The notes beneath the pieces are model-generated. The model was not told the origin of the DNA, did not search any database, and saw nothing but the letters and a program-made list of their open reading frames with translations. Positions 16,025-24,663 of a stretch of 64,000 nucleotides of DNA are shown here, piece after piece. The DNA is from Aldehydirespirator sp965203575. Lineage in GTDB: Bacteria; Actinomycetota; Acidimicrobiia; Acidimicrobiales; Aldehydirespiratoraceae. The position numbers and the translations under genes were made by a program. Location of the stretch: the NCBI GenBank assembly GCA_965203575.1, contig OZ241894.1, positions 930,001 to 994,000 of the forward strand, read 5' to 3'. Each line of letters opens with the position of its first letter. Position 1 is the first letter of the stretch.

Positions 16025-18493
16025 TCAGGAAATTCTGCTGTTCTCTGTAATCCAACGTGGTGGATCGGTCTCGAGAATGCCCCGAGCAATCAACTCGTCG
16101 ATGGCGGCTTTGTCGAGGCCCAGTTCGGTCACGATCTCCCGGGTGTGCTCACCCAGGCCGGGGGCGGGTCGGATGTCGGCATCGGCCATTCCGGTGGCCG
16201 CGAAGGCCGGGCCCTCGAAAGTCATGACCCCGATAGGCGGCTGATCCAGCTCCACCAGGTAGCCGCGGGCGGCAAGGTGCGGATCCTGGAGCTGCTGCGA
16301 CGAGGTGAGCATCGGCCCGGCGGGCACGCCGGCGGCCAGGCAGGCCTCGGTGACGCCGTGCTTCGACAGGGTCCGGGTCCACGACGACACCGACTGCTCC
16401 ACCTCGTCCTCCCGCTCGCGGCGGGCTGCGACTGTGGCCAGTGCCGCATCGCCGGCGCCGATCAGTCCCGCCAACGCGGCCCATTCGGCATCGGTTCGGC
16501 AGCAGATGGCCACCCACTGGTCCTCGCCCTCGCAGGGGAACAAGCCCCAGGGCGCGCCCCGGTCGCGGCGATTGCCCTGGGGCTTCACCGAGCCGGCCTG
16601 CAATGACTCCCGGGCTAGCAGGTCGCCCATCGCCCCGACTGTCTGCTCGACCTGGCACACCGCGCTGTGGCATCCGCGGGCCATCACGCCCCGACGCCGG
16701 CCCAGCACCCCGGCCACCGCGGCCAGCGCCCCCATGCGTCCGGCCCAGTGGTCGGGGAAGATCGACTGCGACCCCGACGGCCGGTCGACGTCGGGATAGT
16801 CCCACAGGTGGGTCATGCCCCCGGTCACCTGGGTGTTGGGGCCGTAGCCCTTCCAGTCCGACCACGGGCCGGAGGAGCCCATGAGCTGGCTGGAGACCAT
16901 CACCAGATCGGGGTTGGCCGCCGAAAGGTCCTCGTATCCGAGCCCGAGCTGGTCCATCACCCCGGTAGAGCCATTCTCAACCGCCACGTCGCAGGGTGCC
17001 GAGCCGCCGGCGCCGGCCACGAGGTCCAGCAGCAGCCGGCGACCCTCCTCGGTCTTGGCGTCGACGCCCAGACTCCGCTTCGACCTCGACGAAGAGGCGA
17101 ACGACGGCGACATCTCCCCGCCCAGAATCACCCGGACGAAGTCGGGGTATGTCCTGCTCTCAACCTTGATCACGTCGGCGCCGTACTCGGCCAGCATCCG
17201 GCTGATCTCCACCCCGACACCCCCGTGGCCGAAGTCGGCGACGCGGATCCCGGCCAGTGGCAGAGCCGGCTCGGGAGCCGACTCCGGCACCGGTGGCCAG
17301 GCGATTAGGCCGTCAGGCTCGCCGGGTGCCCCATGCCCGAGAGCGGCCAGCACGTCGTCGGTGTGCTCGCCCAGGTGCGGCGGGCGACCGGTGGGGCCGA
17401 CCCGCTCGCCGTCGGTCTCCATCCAGCCCGACGGCAGGCTCATCACCCCGCCGGTGGACAGCGGAACCCGGTCGAAGGTCTTGCGGGCCTCGAAGTGCTC
17501 GTTGGTGATCACGTCGCCGGGCTTGAGGATGGGGGTGGCCACGATGCCCCTGCGCTGGGCCTCCTCGGCCACCTCCTCCATGGTCATGGTGGAGAACAGC
17601 TCCTCGTAGAGGGGGTTGAGCACCGCGTCGGCGATCATGAACCGGGCGATGAACCCGTCGTACTCGGGGTCCTGCAGGTAGTCGGGCTCGCCCAGCCAGG
17701 CCCTCATGGCCTGCCACTGGCGGGGACTGAGCACCACCAACCGCACGAAGCCGTCGGCTGCGGCCAGGATCGTGTACACCGGGCCGGGACCGGCCCTGAT
17801 CTCCATCGGCTCTACGCCGGAGACCATGGCCTTGGACGAGTTGGGCAGCGACCAGTCGGTGATCTGGGCGGCCGCCTCGTTGGCCGACACGTCGATGAGC
17901 TGCCCCGCCCCGTGGCCGAGGCGCTGGATCAGGGCGCAGACGATGGCGAAGGCGGCCGTCAGTCCGGCGATGTCACCTGAGATGTTGCCCGGCGGCATGA
18001 GCGGCTCCCGCTCGGGCAGGCCGGCCTTCCAGCACATGCCCGAAGTGGCATCGATCACGGAGCCAGGCACGTCGCGGCCCGAGTAGGGGCCCGTGCGCCC
18101 GTAGGCGGTGATCGAGGCGACCACCAGATGCCGGTGGCGGGCCGCGATCGCCTCGGCCTCGAGCTCGGGGGCGCCCGCGTCTGCGGCCGCGCCGGGCTCG
18201 GCCGAGCCGATCAGCACATCGGCGGACGCGAGCAGGGATTCGAAGCTCGCCATGCTCGCGGCGTCGCCGGGGTCAATCACGACGCTGCGCTTGCCACAGT
18301 TGCGCATGGTGAAGAACAGCGAATGCTCCGGGGTGAGCGGGTCGAGCGGCGGGAGACTGCGGCTGGGCGACCCCTCGGGCGGCTCGACCTTGATGACATC
18401 GGCACCCAGGTCGCTGAGAAGCCGCCCGCACAGCTCGCCGCGGTCGACGGCTAGATCGATGACTCGAATGCCGGTGAGCGGCCTGATTGGCAT
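16025..18493 (-). CDS. CaiB/BaiF family III CoA transferase, two-domain
   Basis: 822 residues, about twice the usual 400. Two family III CoA-transferase domains in tandem: the first begins PLTGIRVIDLAVDRGELCGRLLSDLGADVIKVEPPEGSPSR, the second near residue 410 with PLAGIRVADFGHGGVGVEISRMLAEYGADVIKVE. Known: each family III subunit forms an interlocked dimer and moves CoA between carboxylic acids through an aspartyl-CoA anhydride; tandem forms act as pseudo-dimers. It sits upstream of nothing on its strand but downstream of thiolase genes, so it likely activates a carboxylic acid in the same beta-oxidation-like pathway. Confidence 0.9.
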   Translation of the reverse strand: MPIRPLTGIRVIDLAVDRGELCGRLLSDLGADVIKVEPPEGSPSRSLPPLDPLTPEHSLFFTMRNCGKRSVVIDPGDAASMASFESLLASADVLIGSAEPGAAADAGAPELEAEAIAARHRHLVVASITAYGRTGPYSGRDVPGSVIDATSGMCWKAGLPEREPLMPPGNISGDIAGLTAAFAIVCALIQRLGHGAGQLIDVSANEAAAQITDWSLPNSSKAMVSGVEPMEIRAGPGPVYTILAAADGFVRLVVLSPRQWQAMRAWLGEPDYLQDPEYDGFIARFMIADAVLNPLYEELFSTMTMEEVAEEAQRRGIVATPILKPGDVITNEHFEARKTFDRVPLSTGGVMSLPSGWMETDGERVGPTGRPPHLGEHTDDVLAALGHGAPGEPDGLIAWPPVPESAPEPALPLAGIRVADFGHGGVGVEISRMLAEYGADVIKVESRTYPDFVRVILGGEMSPSFASSSRSKRSLGVDAKTEEGRRLLLDLVAGAGGSAPCDVAVENGSTGVMDQLGLGYEDLSAANPDLVMVSSQLMGSSGPWSDWKGYGPNTQVTGGMTHLWDYPDVDRPSGSQSIFPDHWAGRMGALAAVAGVLGRRRGVMARGCHSAVCQVEQTVGAMGDLLARESLQAGSVKPQGNRRDRGAPWGLFPCEGEDQWVAICCRTDAEWAALAGLIGAGDAALATVAARREREDEVEQSVSSWTRTLSKHGVTEACLAAGVPAGPMLTSSQQLQDPHLAARGYLVELDQPPIGVMTFEGPAFAATGMADADIRPAPGLGEHTREIVTELGLDKAAIDELIARGILETDPPRWITENSRIS

Positions 18494-18543
18494 GTCAATG
18501 CTCCTCGGGAGTCATCTTGCCGAAATTCCTGTGGACAAGGACC

Positions 18544-19782
18544 TTATAGGTCCTCAACTACAGGAATTTCGGAGTGGGTGGGCTGAGTGGGGGTCGGGTT
18601 GGTGCCGAAGACTCCCACGAAGCTGACGATCTCGCCCGGGTAGCCGCCCAGGTTGTGGGTAAGGCCCAGGGTCCGGTCCGTCTCGGGGATGCGGCGCTCG
18701 GCCGGGGCCTCGCCCCGCAGTTGCAGCCACACCTCGTACAGCATCCGCAGGCCGCTGGCCCCCACCGGATGACCGAACGACTTGAGCCCGCCGTCGGTGT
18801 TGACCGGCAGCTCGCCGTCGAGGTCGAAGACCCCGTCGAGAACGTCGCGCCAGGCGGTGCCTCGCTCCGAGAACCCCAGGTCCTCCATAAGGACCAGCTC
18901 GGTGGGGGTGAAGCAGTCGTGCACCTCGGCGAGGGCCAGCTGCGACCGGGGATCGGTGACGCCGGCCTGGTCGTAGGCGTCGGCTGCGGCCTGCGCGCAC
19001 TCCGGCATGGTGGTGTAGTCGTAGTCGGGGTCGAGCGACCCTGCCCCCGTGCCGGTAACCACCGACAGACCCTTGACATACAGCGGGTCGGCACACCAGC
19101 GGTGGGCCTCGGAGGCCCGGCACACGATGGCTGCCGCGGCCCCGTCGGCCACCCCGGCGCAGTCGAACACCGACAGCATCCCGGCTACTGCGGGCATCTC
19201 GCAGATCCGCTCGGCCGGCATCTCCCGGCGGAACTGGGCGAGAGGGTTGCGGGCCCCGTTGTGGTGGTTCTTGGATGCGATGCGGGCCGCGACGTAGCGC
19301 AACTCGTCGCGGTCGACCCCGAAGCGGTCGGCGTAGGCGGGCAGCATCAGGCTGAACATGGCCGCCGCGGTGAGGGTGCGCTGGGTGCCGTCGGTGGGGA
19401 TGGGGAAGGCGTTGAGGCCCTGGTGGCCGACGTCCTTGACCTTCTCGGCCCCGAGGGCCATGGCGGTGTCGTAGGCGCCGGAGGCCACCGCGTAGCACGC
19501 CTGGCGCAGCGCCTCGGAGCCCGTGGCGCAGTAGTTCTCCACCCGGGTGACGGGCTTGCCCTGGATCTTGAGAGGCCCGGCCATGCCCAGCCCGGAGGCG
19601 GCCGACTGCGACGTGCCGAACCAGAAGGCGTCGATCTCGTCCTGGGCGATGCCGGCCGAGCGGTAGGCGGCCTGAGCTGAGTCGATGATGAGGTCGTCGA
19701 GCGAGGCGTCCCAGTGCTCGGCGAAGGGGGTGCAGCCCATGCCGATGACGGCCACCCGGTCGGTGATGCCGTGCGAGCTCAC
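18544..19782 (-). CDS. Thiolase-family acyltransferase, SCP-x type
   Basis: 412 residues from a GTG overlapping the stop of the 31-codon micro-ORF (GTGA). Motifs: nucleophile region VENYCATGSEALRQA, LALAEVHDCFTPTELVLMED, GGLKSFGHPVGASGLRM with the catalytic His, and HNLGGYPGE near the end. These match the lipid-transfer-protein/SCP-x thiolases that partner DUF35 OB-fold proteins in steroid and branched-chain acyl-CoA breakdown. It likely catalyses thiolytic or retro-aldol cleavage of a beta-keto or hydroxy acyl-CoA; the precise substrate is unknown. Longer upstream reading overlaps the OB-fold gene and is rejected. Confidence 0.88.
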   Translation of the reverse strand: MSSHGITDRVAVIGMGCTPFAEHWDASLDDLIIDSAQAAYRSAGIAQDEIDAFWFGTSQSAASGLGMAGPLKIQGKPVTRVENYCATGSEALRQACYAVASGAYDTAMALGAEKVKDVGHQGLNAFPIPTDGTQRTLTAAAMFSLMLPAYADRFGVDRDELRYVAARIASKNHHNGARNPLAQFRREMPAERICEMPAVAGMLSVFDCAGVADGAAAAIVCRASEAHRWCADPLYVKGLSVVTGTGAGSLDPDYDYTTMPECAQAAADAYDQAGVTDPRSQLALAEVHDCFTPTELVLMEDLGFSERGTAWRDVLDGVFDLDGELPVNTDGGLKSFGHPVGASGLRMLYEVWLQLRGEAPAERRIPETDRTLGLTHNLGGYPGEIVSFVGVFGTNPTPTQPTHSEIPVVEDL

Positions 19783-19874
19783 CGGCTGTCTCCCTGTGGT
19801 GCCGCACCCGACTCGCCAGGTCGCGCCGGGCGGGCCTTCCAGAAGTACGGGTGACCGGCGCGGCGGGAACTCAT
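19779..19874 (-). CDS. 31-codon micro-ORF coupled between OB-fold and thiolase genes
   Basis: The ATG overlaps the stop of the OB-fold gene (ATGA), and its own stop overlaps the thiolase GTG (GTGA). The 31-residue product contains HPYFWKARPARPGE, nearly the same as HNYFWKARPARTGE near the C-terminus of the upstream protein. At DNA level this is a diverged duplicate of the upstream gene's 3' end. It may be translated as a coupling peptide, or be a relic that still carries ribosomes across. It is too short for homology-based assignment. Confidence 0.5.
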   Translation of the reverse strand: MSSRRAGHPYFWKARPARPGESGAAPQGDSR

Positions 19875-21349
19875 AGCGCCCTTCCCGGCAGTGTGCCGTC
19901 GGGCTCTTCGAGTTCGCCGGTCCGCGCCGGACGCGCCTTCCAGAAGTAGTTGTGGATGTCGTCGGCGGTGTACAGCCGCCTGAAAGTTGGAACGACCCGC
20001 ATGCCGACGTGCACTTCGTCGGCGTCGACATCGGTGAGTTCCAGCGGTGCTCGGCCGCCGCCGTCGAAGTCGATGACCGCGAACACGGTGGGCGGGCTGG
20101 GCGAGTAGGCGAGCCGGTCCACGGTGAAGCTGGCGACGGTGCCGGCGGTGTGGGCCATGGGCGCCGGGTCCATGTCGTCGGCTGCGCCGCCCTTCTGCGA
20201 CACCCGGGCCGGGGGGAGGTGCACCATGTCGCTGGCCCGGTCCCGGGAACCGGTGAACCCGTACTTCCAGTCGGTCCGGCGGTTGGCGGCCGATGACGAG
20301 GGGCGGGCCGGGGCGGGCCGGTTCGGGGGCTCGACCGTCACCATGTTGCGCCAAGCCAGGAACCGGCCGTAGGAGAGGGATCCGCCCTGCGCGATCTGTC
20401 CCGCAATCGGTGCGGCCGGGCGGTGGTCTGCGATGGCCTCGGTGGCTCGCAGGACGATCGCCTCCACACCGTCGGCCAAGGCCACCACTGCGACCGTCTC
20501 TCCCGGGGCGGCGTGCTCGAGGGCGGAACACAACAGGAGTGCCGGATGGGCAGTGGCTGTGTTGCCGACCGTGTTGATGAGCGGATCCACGAGGCTGTCG
20601 GCCTTGGCGCCGATGGCCTTGAGTGCCGTGGCCACCGCCCGGCTGTTGAGGCCGGTGACCGCGAGGCGGTCGATGCCGGCCGTGCCGTCCACGCCGCTGC
20701 CGGCCAGGGCGGTCTGCCACGCCTCGGCCGCGGCCGGACCCAAGACGTGGGCGCCGAAGCGCTCCTCCCACGTGCGCGAGCGCGCCCCGCCGGGGATCCG
20801 CCACCGCTCGGTGACCTCGAGCGTGCGGGACGCTCCGCCGAGGTACTCGGCCAGCAGCGGCCCATCGGAGTCGTCGCCCACCAGCACCGCGGCGGCGCCG
20901 TCGCCGGCGGAGGCCTCGTCGGCGCCGGCGGGCAGGCCGTCACGGGTGTCGGCTGAGACCACCAGCGTCCGGCCACTACCAGTCAGCGCGGCGCGCAACG
21001 CGCCGATGCCGGATCGGACCGCGCCCCCGAAGTCGAGGGCCGACACTTCCGGATCGAGCCGCAGGGCTGCGTGGATGGCGGCCGCGTTGGTCTTCTCCAG
21101 GTAGGCGGGGACCGACGTCGCGAACCACAGCGCTTCGGGCTCCACCTCGGTTGACCGCAGGGCCAGATCAGCGGCGGCCTGGCCCATGGTGGTGGTGTCC
21201 TCGTCATAGGACGCCACCGCCCGGGTGCCCGTGCCACCGCCGGTGCCGAAGAAGCCGGCGATCTCGGACCGGTCGAGCCTGCGGCACGGCACGTAACCCG
21301 CTGCCGAGATCACGCCGCGCATCGCAGAAACCCTACCGGCGTCCGACAC
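19871..21349 (-). CDS. Thiolase-fold (HMG-CoA synthase/KASIII-like) protein fused to DUF35 OB-fold
   Basis: 492 residues. N-terminal two-thirds: a KASIII/HMG-CoA-synthase-like fold (GVISAAGYVPCRRLDRSEI, YDEDTTTMGQAAADLAL, INTVGNTATAHPALLL). C-terminal third: an OB-fold domain of DUF35 type (AGTVASFTVDRLAYSPSPP...). Oddities: the usual nucleophilic Cys is missing; the equivalent segment reads ALDFGGAVRSGIGAL where 'D..AACSG' is expected. The zinc-ribbon cysteines that normally precede the OB fold are absent too. It may therefore be a non-catalytic partner of the thiolase, as known for Ltp2-ChsH2-type aldolase complexes. The coupled downstream genes support a complex. Confidence 0.8.
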   Translation of the reverse strand: MSDAGRVSAMRGVISAAGYVPCRRLDRSEIAGFFGTGGGTGTRAVASYDEDTTTMGQAAADLALRSTEVEPEALWFATSVPAYLEKTNAAAIHAALRLDPEVSALDFGGAVRSGIGALRAALTGSGRTLVVSADTRDGLPAGADEASAGDGAAAVLVGDDSDGPLLAEYLGGASRTLEVTERWRIPGGARSRTWEERFGAHVLGPAAAEAWQTALAGSGVDGTAGIDRLAVTGLNSRAVATALKAIGAKADSLVDPLINTVGNTATAHPALLLCSALEHAAPGETVAVVALADGVEAIVLRATEAIADHRPAAPIAGQIAQGGSLSYGRFLAWRNMVTVEPPNRPAPARPSSSAANRRTDWKYGFTGSRDRASDMVHLPPARVSQKGGAADDMDPAPMAHTAGTVASFTVDRLAYSPSPPTVFAVIDFDGGGRAPLELTDVDADEVHVGMRVVPTFRRLYTADDIHNYFWKARPARTGELEEPDGTLPGRAL

Positions 21350-21429
21350 GGCACTCCCTGAGGCCGCCTACTCGTCCCGCTCGGTGTGACGATGGCGTCG
21401 ACGGAGGCTGGAGACCACTCGCCGGATCG

Positions 21430-21825
21430 TCAGACTGACAGGACCTCTACTCGGCAGCGGATGCCGGGGGCGTTGGCGAGCTTCCTGTCCGCGGTGACCA
21501 GCGGCGCATCGAGAAGTTCGGCGAGAGCGACGTAGGCGGCGTCGTACGTAGTCACGTTGGCTCGCAACTCCCAGCAGCGTTCCATCAGGAGGCGATGCGA
21601 GACTCGCCTCGCGGAGAAAGCCCGAAGGTCCGCCCGGGCTAGTGCCGCTCGCTTCGGATCGAGGCGACCTGCGGCCTCGTGCCTGCGCCACGCCGACACG
21701 ACCTCCACATCGAGCAGTTCGGGCGCGACGAGGCGTTCTCCGTCGAGACACGCCCGGGCCGTGTCACCCGCTGATCCGTCCTGGCCCAGGGCCAATACCA
21801 CCACACTGGCATCGGTGACGATCAA
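21430..21825 (-). CDS. vapC: PIN-domain ribonuclease toxin, VapC family
   Basis: 131 residues. Acidic active-site residues are visible: D5 in VTDASVVV, the Glu in PELLDVEVVSAW, TTYDAAYVALAE and VTADRKLA. Together they form the PIN Mg-dependent ribonuclease site. The ATG overlaps the upstream antitoxin stop, the normal antitoxin-toxin order. Targets (tRNA or rRNA in studied VapCs) cannot be predicted. Confidence 0.9.
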   Translation of the reverse strand: MIVTDASVVVLALGQDGSAGDTARACLDGERLVAPELLDVEVVSAWRRHEAAGRLDPKRAALARADLRAFSARRVSHRLLMERCWELRANVTTYDAAYVALAELLDAPLVTADRKLANAPGIRCRVEVLSV

Positions 21826-22052
21826 CGTGAATCGCGCTCGGCCCGCACTGCGGCGACTGCCTCAGCAGCGGTGAAGTTGCCCCCAGTCCGGCTACCGGCC
21901 CGCTCAAATATCTCTTCTATCGTCGGTGTTCTGGCTTCCTCGCACAGCAAGTGCAACAGGTACTCCTGCAACGATTGACCCTTTCCGACAGCTCGTTGCC
22001 GCAGCGTCTGGTGGACATCGCTCGGGACGTTCTTCACTTGGATGCTCGTCAT
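21822..22052 (-). CDS. vapB: VapB/FitA-like ribbon-helix-helix antitoxin
   Basis: 76 residues: the N-terminal ribbon-helix-helix (TSIQVKNVPSDVHQTLRQRA, then GKGQSLQEYLLHLL) binds DNA; the acidic/helical C-terminus (TIEEIFERAGSRTGG) is the toxin-neutralising tail. The form resembles FitA of FitAB. It likely autorepresses the operon together with the toxin. The ATG at 22052 is the first in frame after a short intergenic gap. Confidence 0.88.
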   Translation of the reverse strand: MTSIQVKNVPSDVHQTLRQRAVGKGQSLQEYLLHLLCEEARTPTIEEIFERAGSRTGGNFTAAEAVAAVRAERDSR

Positions 22053-22143
22053 AGCCCTACCGTACCGCTGATGTGGCGGCTCGACATGTGATTTGGCGCT
22101 ACACCCACCTTGAACAGGCCGTATCCGGCCTGAAGCGGGAGAG

Positions 22144-23724
22144 CTAGAGGCCGGCTGCTGCTCCTATTGCTGCTCTGGGGTCGGCTGCTCCGGCGAGAGT
22201 GCCGTGGTCGGTGACCTCGATGAGGTGGGCGTGGCCGTAGGTGTGGGGAGACTCGTCGCGCAGGGCGGTGGTGTGGCCGCGGGCGGCTAAGGATTCGTGC
22301 CAGCCGGTGGAGGCATCCTCGATGAGCACGCGCCGGCCCTGGCCGGGGACCCAGGTGGCGAAGCCGGCATCGTGGTCGTCGGGGCCGAGGACCCAGCGGG
22401 GGGCCCGGATGGCTGCGCCCGGCGACTGGCCGAGCACCAGGGTGCGCGCCAGCAACTGCAGCAGGATCTGGGGCTGGGAGTCGCCGCCCATCGTGCCCAG
22501 AACCTGGCGCAGGGTGCCGTCGATGTTGGTGACCAGCGCCGGGGACAGGGTGTGGGGCGGGCGACGGCCTGGCCCGTACTCGGCGGCGTGACCGGGAACC
22601 AGGTTGAAGCCGAGACCCCGGTCGTGCAGGAATATCCCCGTACTGCCGGCAACTAGCAGGGCGCCGAAGCCGTTGGCGTTGGAGTTGATGAGCGACACGC
22701 CCATGCCGTCGCCGTCCACCGCGCACAGGTAGGTCGTGTCGCCCATGGCCGCGGGAGCCGCGACGTTGCCCGCCTGTTCGGTGTCGATGGCGTCGCGCCG
22801 AGGGCCGAGACGGGATGGGTCCACTAGCGCCTGCCCATCCGCTCCGTCGTACAGCACCCGGACCCGGTCATGAGCGGCCTGGGAGGCGGCCTCGACTAGC
22901 AGGTGGGCCCACCGTCCGTCGTCGCGGTCGCCCAGATCCAGCCCGTCGGCGATCCATGCCCCGGCCAGGGTGAGGTAGCCCTGCGAGGTAGGTGGCACTG
23001 TCCAGAGCACATGACCGAAAGCCTCGGCCCGCACCGGTTCGACCCAGCGGGCGATCGGCCGGGCAAGGTCTTCCTCGGTGTACTCCTCCGCGCCGAGCGC
23101 CAGAAGGCCCTCGCCGAACTCGCCTCCGTAGTAGCCGTCACGACCCTGCTCGATGACGGCCCTGAACGCCCGAGCGGTTCCCGGCCGACGCACCACCGCG
23201 CCTGCCCGCCGGCCGGCCGGGATGTCAGTGTTGCCGTCCACCCCGGCAACCTCGCCGGCCCGCTCGGCCAGCAGCGTCGAGGCCGCGAACCCGTCGTCGG
23301 CCACACGGATGGCCTCCGCCAGCACATCTCCCAGGGGCAGCCGCCCGTAGCGGGAATGCAGGGCCAGCCAGCCGTCCACCGCGCCGGGCACGGGAACGGA
23401 AGCCACATCGCCGTGCAGCGGCATCTGGTCGTGACCCTGGGCTCGCAGCCGGTCAGGGTCGGCCCCCGACCCGGCGAACCCGGCCGCGTCGAGCGCCGCC
23501 GGCGGACCGCTGCCCCCCTCGTGCACCAGCGCCCACACGTCCCCGCCCGGCCCGCACATGTGCGGTGAAGTGACCGCCAGCACCGCGTTGGCCCCGACGG
23601 CCGCATCCGCCGCCGACCCGCCCCGACGCAGCAGGTCCACCCCGACCCCGGTGGCCAGGTGATCGACGGTTGAGACCATCCCCGACACCGAGGTGCGGGT
23701 CACAGCCGAAGGAAGGCGAGACAT
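22144..23724 (-). CDS. Gamma-glutamyltransferase family protein
   Basis: About 526 residues, an Ntn-hydrolase made as a precursor. Large-subunit start ATGVGVDLLRRGGSAADAAVGANAVLAVTSPHMCGPGGD; the self-cleavage/catalytic threonine is in GDTTYLCAVDGDGMGVSLINSN, and GMGGDSQPQILLQ is near the end. No signal peptide is seen, so it is probably cytosolic, unlike E. coli GGT. It may hydrolyse glutathione-like or other gamma-glutamyl or acyl compounds. I chose the ATG at 23724; an upstream start at 23757 adds 11 residues. Confidence 0.88.
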   Translation of the reverse strand: MSRLPSAVTRTSVSGMVSTVDHLATGVGVDLLRRGGSAADAAVGANAVLAVTSPHMCGPGGDVWALVHEGGSGPPAALDAAGFAGSGADPDRLRAQGHDQMPLHGDVASVPVPGAVDGWLALHSRYGRLPLGDVLAEAIRVADDGFAASTLLAERAGEVAGVDGNTDIPAGRRAGAVVRRPGTARAFRAVIEQGRDGYYGGEFGEGLLALGAEEYTEEDLARPIARWVEPVRAEAFGHVLWTVPPTSQGYLTLAGAWIADGLDLGDRDDGRWAHLLVEAASQAAHDRVRVLYDGADGQALVDPSRLGPRRDAIDTEQAGNVAAPAAMGDTTYLCAVDGDGMGVSLINSNANGFGALLVAGSTGIFLHDRGLGFNLVPGHAAEYGPGRRPPHTLSPALVTNIDGTLRQVLGTMGGDSQPQILLQLLARTLVLGQSPGAAIRAPRWVLGPDDHDAGFATWVPGQGRRVLIEDASTGWHESLAARGHTTALRDESPHTYGHAHLIEVTDHGTLAGAADPRAAIGAAAGL

Positions 23725-23844
23725 GCCGCCAGTGTTGCCCGCAACTAGCCAGACCACAAAGCCAGTTGCGTGGGGCGCGCCAAATTCCGGGAGTTAGGAC
23801 GAATAATCGCCCACAACCCCCGGGAACTCAGCTTGAGTCAGCGC

Positions 23845-24663
23845 CTACGCCACTCCGGCGGCGTTGAGGGCTCGCTCGGTGAGCACCCTGGCCAGATGGC
23901 TGCGGTACTCGGCGTCGGCGTTGAGGTCGTCGGGAGGCTCGAGCCCGTCGGCGGCCACCGCGGCCGCCTCGGCCGCCGAAGCGCCGCCCGCGACCGCGGC
24001 CTCCACGCCGGAGGCCCGGACGGGCGTCGAGCCCATGTTGACCAGGCTCACGCCCGCGCCGCCGCCGGCCACGGCCACGCCGACGATGGCCCAGTCCTGG
24101 GCCCGGCGGTTGAACTTCTGGTAGTTCCAGCCGCCGCTGCCGGCCGGCACCCGCACCTCGGTGATCATCTCGTCGTCGGCCAGCACCGACTCGAAGTACC
24201 CGGTGAAGAAGTCGGTGGCCGCGATCTCACGGGAACCGCCGGGACCCTGGGCCACGATGGTGCCGCCCAGGGCCAGCACCGCCGCGGGCAGATCCGACGC
24301 CGGATCGGCGTGGGCGATGGTGCCGCCCAGCGTGCCCCGATGGCGCACGGCGGGATCACCCACCAGAGCGGCCACCGACGCCAGCATCGGGCAGGCCTCG
24401 GCCAGCGCGGCCGAGTGCTCCAGTTCGCTGTGGCGGGTGAGCGCCCCGATGGACACCGTGCCGTTGCCGGTCCGGATGTACCGCAGGTCGTCGAGACGGC
24501 CCACGTCCACCAGCACGCTCGGCGTGGCCAGCCGGTACCGCATCATCGGGATGAGGCTGTGACCCCCGGCCAGCAGCTTGGCGTCGTCGCCGTGCTCGGC
24601 CAGCAGCGAGATCGCGTGGTCGGCGGACTCGGCGACTTCGTAGTCGAAAGCGGCGGGAATCAC
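23845..24663 (-). CDS. coxM: FAD-binding medium subunit of a CO dehydrogenase-like molybdenum hydroxylase
   Basis: 272 residues. FAD pyrophosphate motifs AGGHSLIPMM and TLGGTIAHADPASDLPA are both present, as in CoxM/CutM. It transfers electrons from the iron-sulfur subunit to a quinone or other acceptor. It is last in the S-L-M order; the ATG overlaps the large-subunit stop (ATGA). Confidence 0.93.
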   Translation of the reverse strand: MIPAAFDYEVAESADHAISLLAEHGDDAKLLAGGHSLIPMMRYRLATPSVLVDVGRLDDLRYIRTGNGTVSIGALTRHSELEHSAALAEACPMLASVAALVGDPAVRHRGTLGGTIAHADPASDLPAAVLALGGTIVAQGPGGSREIAATDFFTGYFESVLADDEMITEVRVPAGSGGWNYQKFNRRAQDWAIVGVAVAGGGAGVSLVNMGSTPVRASGVEAAVAGGASAAEAAAVAADGLEPPDDLNADAEYRSHLARVLTERALNAAGVA

